Part shown: positions 42,723-49,946 of the stretch, one piece after another
Position numbering within the stretch: position 1 is the stretch's first letter
Layout of the letters: every line of letters starts with the position of its first letter
Assembly: GCA_021324825.1 (NCBI GenBank)
Contig: JAJPII010000009.1
Coordinates: forward strand, 1 to 62,732
Origin: Spartobacteria bacterium
GTDB taxonomy: Bacteria > Verrucomicrobiota > Verrucomicrobiia > Chthoniobacterales > Chthoniobacteraceae
Length of the DNA stretch: 62,732 nt
Direction of reading: 5' to 3'
Notes under the pieces: generated by a model
The model's database searches: none
The model's input: only the letters and a program-made list of their open reading frames with translations
What the model was told of the DNA's origin: nothing
Position numbers and translations under genes: made by a program

Positions 42723-44420
42723 TTAACGGGCGTCATTGTAATACATTATTTCCGCGTCCCTTTGCAGCGACTCGATCTCGAAGTCATATCTGCCCGGCCA
42801 CATCTCGATGAGCGCGTATAACAGCTCCTTGGGAACACGCCTGTGAGTCGATTCAAGGCTCCGGCCCGCCTTTGCGTCGCGCCATAAGACATGCGCGACG
42901 TCCCCGACAGGCTCGGGGATCGCCTCTTGCAGAAGGAACGGATCGAAAGCCCCCAGAAAATACTCCCTGATCATAAGAGGCGTACACGGATAGTAATGAA
43001 ATCGCTTGTATACGGCGTTCGTATTCAAAAACGTATACCCGAGGTTGATGGATATTATCGCAAGTAACGCAAACAGGAATCCACGATGCATATCCAAAAG
43101 CTGTATAACCACCGCGCAGCAGACCGCAAACGGGATCGCCCAGTAGGAACCATAATAGAAAAGCCCCCACACGATATTCGACCGCGCCATAAATACGCTG
43201 TGAATAACCGCGAATATAAGCAGCAAACAGCACAGCTTGAGCAAAAGCCTCTCCAGCCCTCCGTCGCATAGCCTGCGCCACCTCCCCCAATATATCCCGC
43301 AAATCCGCGCGGCGGCGTAGAATAAAAACGCGCCGAGCGCCGAAAGATTCGCGGCGAACATGGCCACGCCAAAGGCCGATCCATGCAGGTCCAGAAACCT
43401 CAGGTTCATAATGCCGAAGCTGTTAAGCAGTAGAAGCTCACAATTTGTCAGCGAGTGCAGAGAAATCGCGCCCCATGAGTACTGCGCGCTCGTGGAGCGT
43501 TCCACAAGGTCGTATGAAAACTCGCTCGGCCAGCCCCAGCCTGCGATCTCCGTCAGCGCGGGGATTACAACGATATAGCAACAATACGCAACGACGGGAA
43601 TGTACAGATAAACAAACAAGCGCGAGTGCCGCCGGAGAAGTCTTGGAAAGAGAACAGGCAGGGCCGCGTATGTCACCCAAGCCGTCTCGTCGCAAAAAAG
43701 CGATATAAACAAAATGGCGGCGAGAATATAAAAGTTCCGCCGCACCGGTGCGCCGATGGAAATTCTCAAGGTGATCGTCGACGCCATATACAGACAACAC
43801 ACCAGCATGAAATTGACCAGCGGCTTGGCCGGCCGGAACAGCATATACACCGACGACAAGGTTCCGGGCGAGAGAAGGTACAAGCAAACGGCGGCTATCG
43901 CCGAATTGAACGAGACGGTTAAGTTTCGAAGGAGCTTGTACAGAGCCAATGGCGTTAAGAATAGGGAGAGAACCCAGGTAAGAGAGACGCTCGGATGGGG
44001 CGGAATCAGTTTCCAAAGCAGGCACCGGAATTTTGTGTCAAGGATGTCGAAGTACGAGGAAAGAGGCCGGGAAATGCGGGGAGCGTATTCGAACTCGTTA
44101 TAGTTTAGCCCGCGCTTGATGTCTTCAAGTTTCAGTTGCGGTCCATTTTTTAGAATGTAGCTCTTGATGTGCAGCTCTTCGGGCTGCATCCAGGCGTTCG
44201 TATGGGATGAGACCGTTAGACAGATAAATATGTATATGGCGACAAGGATGAGGGCGTTTGGATGGGTCGCCAGAATGTCGATTGCCGCGCGGGCGTTCGT
44301 CGTTTTGGCGTGGCGGACTGCATCAATCCCAGTCGAATATAAATCGGCTGCTAGCTGCGGCTTCACGTTGCGCCTGCTTTTCGACGACCGGAAGACGAAA
44401 TTCCCAGGCGCCGCGCGCAT
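42723..44420 (-). CDS. large multi-pass membrane protein, atypical base composition
   Basis: 565 residues from the ATG at 44420. About ten hydrophobic segments are visible, starting with ALILVAIYIFICLTV. A non-cytoplasmic loop after TM1 contains HTNAWMQPEELHIKSYILKNGP, and a soluble tail follows the last TM. The codon use (many ATA, AAT and TAT) differs from the GC-rich neighbours, which suggests acquisition by transfer. I recognise no family motif; a polysaccharide-related GT-C or Wzy-like protein is possible but unproven. The start overlaps the end of the ribbon-helix-helix gene; the terminator at 42671-42698 closes the transcript. Confidence 0.65.
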   Translation of the reverse strand: MRAAPGNFVFRSSKSRRNVKPQLAADLYSTGIDAVRHAKTTNARAAIDILATHPNALILVAIYIFICLTVSSHTNAWMQPEELHIKSYILKNGPQLKLEDIKRGLNYNEFEYAPRISRPLSSYFDILDTKFRCLLWKLIPPHPSVSLTWVLSLFLTPLALYKLLRNLTVSFNSAIAAVCLYLLSPGTLSSVYMLFRPAKPLVNFMLVCCLYMASTITLRISIGAPVRRNFYILAAILFISLFCDETAWVTYAALPVLFPRLLRRHSRLFVYLYIPVVAYCCYIVVIPALTEIAGWGWPSEFSYDLVERSTSAQYSWGAISLHSLTNCELLLLNSFGIMNLRFLDLHGSAFGVAMFAANLSALGAFLFYAAARICGIYWGRWRRLCDGGLERLLLKLCCLLLIFAVIHSVFMARSNIVWGLFYYGSYWAIPFAVCCAVVIQLLDMHRGFLFALLAIISINLGYTFLNTNAVYKRFHYYPCTPLMIREYFLGAFDPFLLQEAIPEPVGDVAHVLWRDAKAGRSLESTHRRVPKELLYALIEMWPGRYDFEIESLQRDAEIMYYNDAR

Positions 44421-44689
44421 AATCCCTTTCGTTGCTTTGGCGGCTCGCCCAACGGGCGGGAGCCGCCGTCCTGAATCCCTGGCCAGCGGTGGTTGCGTCG
44501 GCAGCCCGCCGGGGTGTTCCGCGTAAGGTCCACCCCTTTGATATCCCATTCGGCGAGCTTCACTTCCAACGCGTCGCGAATGAGATCGCTCACTTTGACG
44601 CCAAAACGCCCGGCTGCGGCGTCAACCCGCTCTCTCGAAGCCGGGGCAAGGCGAATCGTCGTGGGGTTGCTCAGGCACTGCTCTTCCAT
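44363..44689 (-). CDS. ribbon-helix-helix (CopG/Arc-like) DNA-binding protein A
   Basis: 108 residues from the ATG at 44689; an earlier in-frame ATT-type extension to 44728 overlaps the operator and is less likely. The RHH core reads TTIRLAPASRERVDAAAGRFGVKVSDLIRDALEVKLAEW (described as residues about 8-47: strand, helix, turn, helix). The C-terminal half is Arg/Gly-rich and shows no pattern. It is homologous to the divergent RHH protein at 44779. RHH proteins are often antitoxins or self-repressors, but no toxin gene is adjacent: the next gene is a large membrane protein. Confidence 0.72.
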   Translation of the reverse strand: MEEQCLSNPTTIRLAPASRERVDAAAGRFGVKVSDLIRDALEVKLAEWDIKGVDLTRNTPAGCRRNHRWPGIQDGGSRPLGEPPKQRKGLCARRLGISSSGRRKAGAT

Positions 44690-44691
44690 GA

Positions 44692-44720
44692 AAGGCGACA
44701 ACGTAACCCGTTGTCGCCTT
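44692..44720. promoter_or_regulatory. perfect 12-bp palindromic operator candidate
   Basis: AAGGCGACAACG (44692-44703) and CGTTGTCGCCTT (44709-44720) are exact inverted copies around TAACC. The palindrome starts two bases upstream of the ATG of RHH protein A and covers the spacer and -10 box of its likely promoter. The position and symmetry fit a binding site for a dimeric RHH repressor acting on its own gene. Confidence 0.7.
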
Positions 44721-44728
44721 ATCGTCAA
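44700..44728 (-). promoter_or_regulatory. promoter candidate for RHH protein A
   Basis: Minus strand TTGACG (44728-44723), exactly 17 bp, TACGTT (44705-44700). The transcript would begin about ten bases before or at the ATG, so the mRNA would have almost no leader. The palindrome described above occupies the core of this promoter. Confidence 0.5.
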
Positions 44729-44778
44729 GCGGATAATTTTCCTTGTCCGTGGCCTAAACGCGCTACAAATTGCGTGGC

Positions 44779-45054
44779 GTGAGCCTCAAAAATGGAATCT
44801 CCGTCCGGTTTTCTCCGGCATCCCGCGAGCGGCTGGAACGCATCGCGTCCCAATCCGGCATCAAAGCCTCGGTGTTGATCCGAGACGCCATCGAGGACTA
44901 TCTCGACAAGGCGGAGGCGTCCGGCAAAGTCTCCTTCAGCCTACGCAGCCGCGCCATCCAGGCCGAAAGCCAACAGGGAGCCGAGCAAACTGTCCGCAAG
45001 AAGAGTGTTCCAGGGGGTAAGAGGGGACGCGGGCAAAAAGAGGCCGCCGTCTGA
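44779..45054 (+). CDS. ribbon-helix-helix (CopG/Arc-like) DNA-binding protein B
   Basis: 91 residues from a GTG at 44779, with a TTG three codons earlier as the alternative. The RHH core ISVRFSPASRERLERIASQSG then IKASVLIRDAIEDYLDKAE is close to protein A (shared pattern xxRxxPASRER...GxKxSxLIRDAxE). A basic tail (KKSVPGGKRGRGQKEAAV) follows. It is divergent from protein A across about 90 bp. No downstream toxin is present: the next element is repeat copy 3. Probably a transcriptional regulator of the patch or an orphan antitoxin. Confidence 0.72.
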   Translation: MSLKNGISVRFSPASRERLERIASQSGIKASVLIRDAIEDYLDKAEASGKVSFSLRSRAIQAESQQGAEQTVRKKSVPGGKRGRGQKEAAV

Positions 45055-45061
45055 CCGAATC

Positions 45062-45180
45062 GCCCGAGGGCGTCATGGCGCTTTTACCATGAGCGCCGGC
45101 GTTGTCGTTGTAGAGGCGGTTGTGCCAGCCGCCTGGAGCGGGGAGGCAAGCAAGAGCGGGCAAAAGCATGACCCGAAGCG
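45062..45180. repeat. palindromic intergenic repeat, copy 3 (REP/MITE-like)
   Basis: Core palindrome AGGCGGTTG-TGC-CAGCCGCCT at 45114-45134, same orientation as copy 1, with one base changed in the stem (a G-U pair in RNA). The following TGGAGCGGGGAGGCAAGCAAGAGCGGGCAAAAGCATGACCC matches the other copies (quoted in part). It again lies between convergent genes (RHH protein B and nagB). Confidence 0.88.
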
Positions 45181-45379
45181 GAGACCGGGTTCCTTTTGGA
45201 CGTAAACAAAGTAACCGCGGGCGCGGCGCCACTGAACGCTTCCGTTCGTTGATCCCCCGTCGAGAATGACGATCTGCCGGCGCCAGTCACGACCAATGGA
45301 CGGCATGATCGTTTTAGCCTTGCGGTCCTCTGGCGCGGACTTATCCGCCGAGTCCTGCGCAACAACGCCGAGCTGCCGA
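45181..45379. other. non-coding stretch with no recognised feature
   Basis: Rest of the 325-bp gap between RHH protein B and nagB. Open frames cross it on both strands but run through the repeat into nagB in other frames and show no family motif. I see no clear terminator or promoter. Confidence 0.5.
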
Positions 45380-46171
45380 TCAGGCGGGGAAGGCGGACAG
45401 GCGCTGAAAGGCCGGTTTGTTCGCATAAACATGCCGGTAGTACGCGGCGCGTTTCAGCGAGCGGGATGCGGCTTCGTCCAGGATGACGATGGTGCGCGGA
45501 TGCATTTGCAGAATCGACGCGGGGCACATGGCGGTGATGGGGCCTTCGGCCATCGCGGCGACGGCTCGGGCTTTCGCTTCTCCAAAGGCGAGCAGGAGGC
45601 AGGTGCGCGAATCCATGATGGTGCCGACCCCCATGGTGATGACGTGGCGCGGCACTTCCGCCTCCGAGGCGAAGAAGCGCCGGTTGGCTGCGACGGTTTC
45701 TTCCGTGAGGGTCTTGATGCGGGTGCGCGAGGCGAGCGAGGAGCCGGGTTCGTTGAAGCCGATGTGGCCGTCGTGCCCGACGCCGAGCAGTTGCAGGTCG
45801 ATGCCGCCCGCGTCGCGGATCGCCTTTTCATAGTATTCGCAATACGCGGGTATGTCCTTCGCCATGCCGTCGGGGACGTGGGTTTGCGGGATGTTGACGT
45901 GGTCGAAGAAGTTCTCCCGCATGAAGCGCCGGTAAGAGGCCGGATGCGCGGGGGGCAGGCCGACGTATTCATCCAGGTTGAAGGTGGTGACGCGGGAGAA
46001 ATCCAGGCCCAGTTCGCGACGCATGCGGATCAACTCGCGGTACAGGCCGAGGGGCGTGCCGCCCGTCGCAAGGCCCAGGACGGCCTCCGGCTTTTTGCGA
46101 ACGAGGTCTTCGACGATTCGCGCCCCGATGCGCGCGCCGGCCTCGGCGCTGGGCTGGATGATGATTTCCAT
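45380..46171 (-). CDS. nagB: glucosamine-6-phosphate deaminase
   Basis: Converts glucosamine-6-phosphate to fructose-6-phosphate and ammonia; 263 residues from the ATG at 46171. Motifs: LGLATGGTPLGLYREL (phosphate loop), FNLDEYVGL (catalytic Asp), LLGVGHDGHIGFNEPGSS and TMGVGTIMDSR. The longer upstream frame runs over the deacetylase gene in another frame and is rejected. It lies 1 bp after the PIG-L deacetylase gene, so both are probably one transcript for amino-sugar breakdown. Confidence 0.96.
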   Translation of the reverse strand: MEIIIQPSAEAGARIGARIVEDLVRKKPEAVLGLATGGTPLGLYRELIRMRRELGLDFSRVTTFNLDEYVGLPPAHPASYRRFMRENFFDHVNIPQTHVPDGMAKDIPAYCEYYEKAIRDAGGIDLQLLGVGHDGHIGFNEPGSSLASRTRIKTLTEETVAANRRFFASEAEVPRHVITMGVGTIMDSRTCLLLAFGEAKARAVAAMAEGPITAMCPASILQMHPRTIVILDEAASRSLKRAAYYRHVYANKPAFQRLSAFPA

Positions 46172-46172
46172 T

Positions 46173-47009
46173 TCAGCCGAGGCGGCGGGAGAGCTTGGCG
46201 ACGACGTCCGTCTCGAACCGGCGGATGTACCCGCGGACGTATTCCACCATGTCGAGGGACGGATCGGCCACGAGCGGGGTGAGGTCCATGGCGAAAGAGA
46301 GCATCTCCGCCCGGTCGGTGGCGTGGGAGGCCAGGAACGTGGCGTTGGCGCGGCGGCGGCCCAGCGTGGCGAGATCGTACCGCTTGCCGCCGGCGATCTG
46401 CGAGTCGAAGACGCCGTTGAGGGCCGCGGCGAGGTTCTCATGCGCGCTGACGTCGTGGAGAACCTTGTCTTCATCCGGCAGCCAGTCGAGGCCGCGCCAG
46501 ACTTCGCAACCCCAGACCGCGCGCGGGCGGCGGGCTTTTGGCAGTTCGCGCAGGGCTTGCAAGGCCGCGACCGCGACGCCGACGTGCGTCTCGTGTTTGT
46601 CGGCGAGGTTATGCGTGTAAACGATCCCCGGCCGGCAGATCGCCAGTATTTCCTTCAGGTCTTCCTTCAATGCGGTGTCGCTCGGGCTCTTCGCCGCGCC
46701 GCTGGGGTGGCCGAGTTGGATCATGATGCCGTAACCGCCGGCCATGGCCGCCGCTTTCTGCTCGCCCCGGCGGATGGCGATCATCCGCGAATCCGTGAAC
46801 TTCGCGTAAACGCCGGCGCGCGCGCTGCCTCCGCCGTCCGTGCACGTCACCCCGCCGAACCATTCCCGCTTGTTGGCGTGGCAGGCGGCGATGCCGTGGA
46901 ATGCCATGAACTCCAGGTCGTCCTGATGCGCGCCGATGCCCAGGCGCGTGATGCGCCGCACGGCTTTGGCGAAGGGAACGCCATCGGGGATGAAGATGTC
47001 AGCCTTCAC
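46173..47009 (-). CDS. PIG-L/LmbE-family deacetylase
   Basis: 278 residues from a GTG at 47009. The zinc-binding motif is GIGAHQDDLEFM, where the family usually has AHPDDxE, and the third zinc ligand is in HNLADKHETHVGV. Family enzymes remove acetyl groups from N-acetylglucosamine derivatives. There is no NagA in the window, and the direct link to nagB suggests that this protein supplies glucosamine-6-phosphate or glucosamine for the deaminase. Substrate is inferred from context. Confidence 0.88.
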   Translation of the reverse strand: MKADIFIPDGVPFAKAVRRITRLGIGAHQDDLEFMAFHGIAACHANKREWFGGVTCTDGGGSARAGVYAKFTDSRMIAIRRGEQKAAAMAGGYGIMIQLGHPSGAAKSPSDTALKEDLKEILAICRPGIVYTHNLADKHETHVGVAVAALQALRELPKARRPRAVWGCEVWRGLDWLPDEDKVLHDVSAHENLAAALNGVFDSQIAGGKRYDLATLGRRRANATFLASHATDRAEMLSFAMDLTPLVADPSLDMVEYVRGYIRRFETDVVAKLSRRLG

Positions 47010-47093
47010 GGGCCGTATTCTATAACAGGAACCGCCGGGCGACATCATAAGATTGCGCCCCGGGCGCCGCTTTGGGTAGGATAGCCCTCCCCG

Positions 47094-48353
47094 ATGAACA
47101 CCTACGCGCACGCCCGGGAAACTTACGCCGCGCTTGGCGTGGATACGGAAGCGGCCCTCAAAAGGCTCGCCACGATCCCCATCTCGCTCCACTGCTGGCA
47201 GGGGGACGACGTGGGCGGCTTCGAGAAGGCCGGCGGGCAACCCGGCGGCGGCCTGGCGGTTACAGGCAACTACCCCGGCAAGGCGCGCACCCTGGAAGAA
47301 CTCCGCGCGGACATCGACAAGGCGCTCTCGCTCATCCCGGGCAGGCAGCGGCTGAATCTGCACGCTTTCTACGGCGATTTCGGCGGCAAAAAGGTTGATC
47401 GCGACGCGATCGGCGCCGAGCATTTCCAAAGCTGGATAACCTGGGCCAAGGAGAGAAACCTGGGCGTGGATTTCAACCCCACCTTCTTCTCGCACCCGCT
47501 CGCGGACGACGGTTTCACCCTAACCCATCGCGACGAGGCCGTCCGCAAGTTCTGGATCGAACACGGCGCCGCCTGCCGCCGGATCGGCGCGGAGATCGGC
47601 AGGCAACTCGGCGTCGTCTGTGTTACAAACGTCTGGATTCCAGATGGTTACAAAGACATCCCCGTCGATCGCAAAGGCCCGCGCGAACGCCTGGAGAAAT
47701 CCCTGGACGCGCTTTTCTCGGAAAAGCTGGATCCCGCGCACAACCTGGACGCCGTCGAGAGCAAGCTCTTCGGCATCGGCAGCGAGAGCTACGTGGCAGG
47801 TTCCCACGAGTTCTACCTGGGCTATGCCGTGAAGAACCAAAAACTCTACTGCTTGGACGCCGGCCACTTCCATCCCACGGAAAACCTGGCCGACAAGGTC
47901 TCCTCCATCCTGCAATTCGTCCCCGCCCTGCTCCTGCACGTGAGCCGCGGCGTCCGCTGGGACAGCGATCACGTCGTCGTGCTGGACGACCCGCTCAAGG
48001 GCATGATGGAAGAACTCGTCCGCGGCGATTTCCTCTCCCGCACGCACATCGGCCTCGACTTCTTCGATGCCAGCATCAACCGCATCGCCGCGTGGGTGAT
48101 CGGAACGCGCAACGCTCTCAAGGCTCTGCTCATCGCCCTTCTCGAGCCTACGGCGAAGCTCCGCTGCTTGGAGAACGACGGAAATCTTACCCGGCGTCTG
48201 GCCATGCTGGAAGAGTGCAAGGCGCTCCCCTTCGGCGCGGTGTGGGATGAGCACTGCCGCCGCAACGACGTTCCCATAGCCGCCGCATGGTTGGATGAAG
48301 TGACGGCTTATGAACGAGACGTCCTCTCCAGGCGCCAAATCAGTTTTAGCTAA
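47094..48353 (+). CDS. rhaA: L-rhamnose isomerase
   Basis: Isomerises L-rhamnose to L-rhamnulose; 419 residues, the RhaA length. Motifs: [14 protein letters not shown] near the N-terminus, [36 protein letters not shown] and [14 protein letters not shown], which carries metal and substrate ligands. It diverges from the deacetylase gene (84 bp). No rhaB, rhaD or transporter lies in the window, so it is isolated here, as rhamnose genes often are in Verrucomicrobia and Planctomycetes. Confidence 0.95.
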   Translation: MNTYAHARETYAALGVDTEAALKRLATIPISLHCWQGDDVGGFEKAGGQPGGGLAVTGNYPGKARTLEELRADIDKALSLIPGRQRLNLHAFYGDFGGKKVDRDAIGAEHFQSWITWAKERNLGVDFNPTFFSHPLADDGFTLTHRDEAVRKFWIEHGAACRRIGAEIGRQLGVVCVTNVWIPDGYKDIPVDRKGPRERLEKSLDALFSEKLDPAHNLDAVESKLFGIGSESYVAGSHEFYLGYAVKNQKLYCLDAGHFHPTENLADKVSSILQFVPALLLHVSRGVRWDSDHVVVLDDPLKGMMEELVRGDFLSRTHIGLDFFDASINRIAAWVIGTRNALKALLIALLEPTAKLRCLENDGNLTRRLAMLEECKALPFGAVWDEHCRRNDVPIAAAWLDEVTAYERDVLSRRQISFS

Positions 48354-48398
48354 CCAGCGGAACGCCTGGAAAACGGCGACAATCGTAAGTCGCTGGAG

Positions 48399-49169
48399 TT
48401 AAACGGGTTCCTCCGCTGGCGCGGGAATCGGTTCGGGCGTCGCCGCTTCCATGTCGACGGCTGAGACTTCCGTCGGCGCTCCGATGGAAAGCAGCGCCGC
48501 GATTTCTTTCCGAAGGTCCTGCTGCACCTTGACGATGGGCCGGTTCCCATTCAACAGCTTGAACCCGAACTCGCGCTGCATTTTCTGGAATTCCAACTGC
48601 AACATCCGCTGGTACTTCACGAAGCTGTCGAACATATCCAGCGATAATCCCAGGTCCATGCCCGATTCCCAATAGTCGAGCGTCGAGTTTTTCTGGAAAT
48701 TCCGCTCCACGAGCTGCCGCGCGCTTACCCGGAAGTAGAAGACGGCGTCCGGCAACAGGGCGGGGCTGTACAGATTCCGCACCCAATCCCGGTCCGCGCC
48801 GCGCACCAGGTCGCGGGCCATCAATGTGTATATGTACCTGTCCGCCAGCACGATAAGCCCGGCCCGCAACGCGGGGATGATCGCGTTCACGAGCTGGTCG
48901 AAGAAGTCCGTGGCGTAAAAGAGGCTCAATGTAGTGCGGGTGAGGACGTTCCCCTGTTTGGCGCGTTCCAGGTCTTCGGCCACCAGGTTCGAGCGCCGCA
49001 AACCCATGAACCGGACGGCGAACCCGTTGGCTTCGAGCCATTGGCTGAGCATGGCGATCTGCGTCGAGCGCCCGGAGCCGTCCGCGCCTTCGATGACGAG
49101 GAGTTTGCCGGGAAGCCGCGCGTCCCGTATCTCGGGCGGCTGGCGGCCGAAAAAGTGTTTCTCGTTCAT
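48399..49169 (-). CDS. thymidylate kinase-like protein with Arg in the P-loop
   Basis: 256 residues, longer than usual dTMP kinase (about 210) because of N- and C-terminal extensions. The P-loop is EGADGSGRST, with Arg34 where the catalytic lysine normally stands. The DR-Y/H motif (LADRYIY) and ATDFFDQLVNAIIPAL are kept. The C-terminal tail is Pro/Glu-rich. It overlaps the next upstream gene (ATGA), a second member with a normal P-loop. It may be a degenerated or regulatory partner, but the Lys-to-Arg change is also seen in some active kinases, so this is open. Confidence 0.85.
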   Translation of the reverse strand: MNEKHFFGRQPPEIRDARLPGKLLVIEGADGSGRSTQIAMLSQWLEANGFAVRFMGLRRSNLVAEDLERAKQGNVLTRTTLSLFYATDFFDQLVNAIIPALRAGLIVLADRYIYTLMARDLVRGADRDWVRNLYSPALLPDAVFYFRVSARQLVERNFQKNSTLDYWESGMDLGLSLDMFDSFVKYQRMLQLEFQKMQREFGFKLLNGNRPIVKVQQDLRKEIAALLSIGAPTEVSAVDMEAATPEPIPAPAEEPV

Positions 49170-49840
49170 GAAGACCGGAAGGAGGGGATGTCGATCTTCT
49201 CGGCGATGAGGCGGCGAACCTCCGCCTGCTGAATGTGGATCTCCCGGGTCGCGTCGATGGTGGTGAACCCGTATTTGGACCGCATGGAGGAGTATTCGTT
49301 CAGAATCTTTCCTTGGAACACCCGGAAACTCTCGTAGGGATCGGTTGACCAGCCCATGTCGAGTCCCGCTTCGTGGTATTTGAGGGCGGGCCGTCCGTCG
49401 AGAATCCTGGAGAGCGAAGTCTCGAGAGGCACTTCAAAGTAGAAGATGATGTCGGGAGGCACCGCGAAGCTGTAGAGCTTCGATATCCAATCCTTGTCCA
49501 GTCCGCGGACGGCGTCCCGGGCCAGCGCCGTGTAGACATAGCGATCCGCCAGCACGATGAAACCGGCGCGGAGAAGCGGCAGAATCTGGCGTTCGTAACG
49601 GTCGGCGAAATCCGTGGCGTGGATGAGGCAAAAGCTCGTGGGAGTCAGGAGTTGCCGTTTTTTGCCCTTGGAGGTGGCCTTTTTTACCAGGACGGAGGAA
49701 TTCCACTCCGTAAAATAGACGCGGGATCCCTGAAGCTCGAGCCAACGCTTGACGAGATAGAGTTGCGTGGACTTTCCCGACCCGTCCAAACCCTCGACCG
49801 CGATGAGTTTTCCGGGGTAATTTCGCTGGGTGAAAGTCAC
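49166..49840 (-). CDS. tmk: thymidylate kinase-like protein
   Basis: 224 residues. The P-loop EGLDGSGKST (Lys23) is intact; the DRY motif is LADRYVYTALARD and HATDFADRYERQILPLL matches the paralogue next door. It could supply dTDP for DNA and for dTDP-sugars. It is the first gene of a two-gene operon and diverges from mnmG across a 106-bp gap that contains a parS-like site. Confidence 0.88.
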   Translation of the reverse strand: MTFTQRNYPGKLIAVEGLDGSGKSTQLYLVKRWLELQGSRVYFTEWNSSVLVKKATSKGKKRQLLTPTSFCLIHATDFADRYERQILPLLRAGFIVLADRYVYTALARDAVRGLDKDWISKLYSFAVPPDIIFYFEVPLETSLSRILDGRPALKYHEAGLDMGWSTDPYESFRVFQGKILNEYSSMRSKYGFTTIDATREIHIQQAEVRRLIAEKIDIPSFRSS

Positions 49841-49924
49841 ACGGAAACTGTTGGCCCGGCCCTTGGAAATTGCAACTTTATAAGGTCGGTTTTACATTCG
49901 CGGCGGGGCGCGCTACGCTCCTCG

Positions 49925-49940
49925 CGTTCCACGTGGAACA
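49925..49940. other. parS: parS-like centromere site 1
   Basis: CGTTCCACGTGGAACA; the inner 14 bases GTTCCACGTGGAAC are a perfect palindrome. It matches the ParB-binding parS consensus (TGTTTCACGTGAAACA; Pseudomonas variants TGTTCCACGTGGAAC) with one change per half-site relative to the Bacillus form. It lies 7 bp before the mnmG start. Confidence 0.75.
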
Positions 49941-49946
49941 AACAGC

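Noticed and set aside
45073..45527. Minus-strand open frames crossing the gap between RHH protein B and nagB
   Set aside because: They run through the repeat element and overlap nagB in a different frame. The LPAPGGWH-like peptide comes from the palindromic repeat itself, as at 24.3 kb.
47937..47942. CACGTG in rhaA (and at 59512 in paralogue 3) as further parS sites
   Set aside because: Only the central hexamer matches; the flanking TGTT/AACA half-sites are absent.
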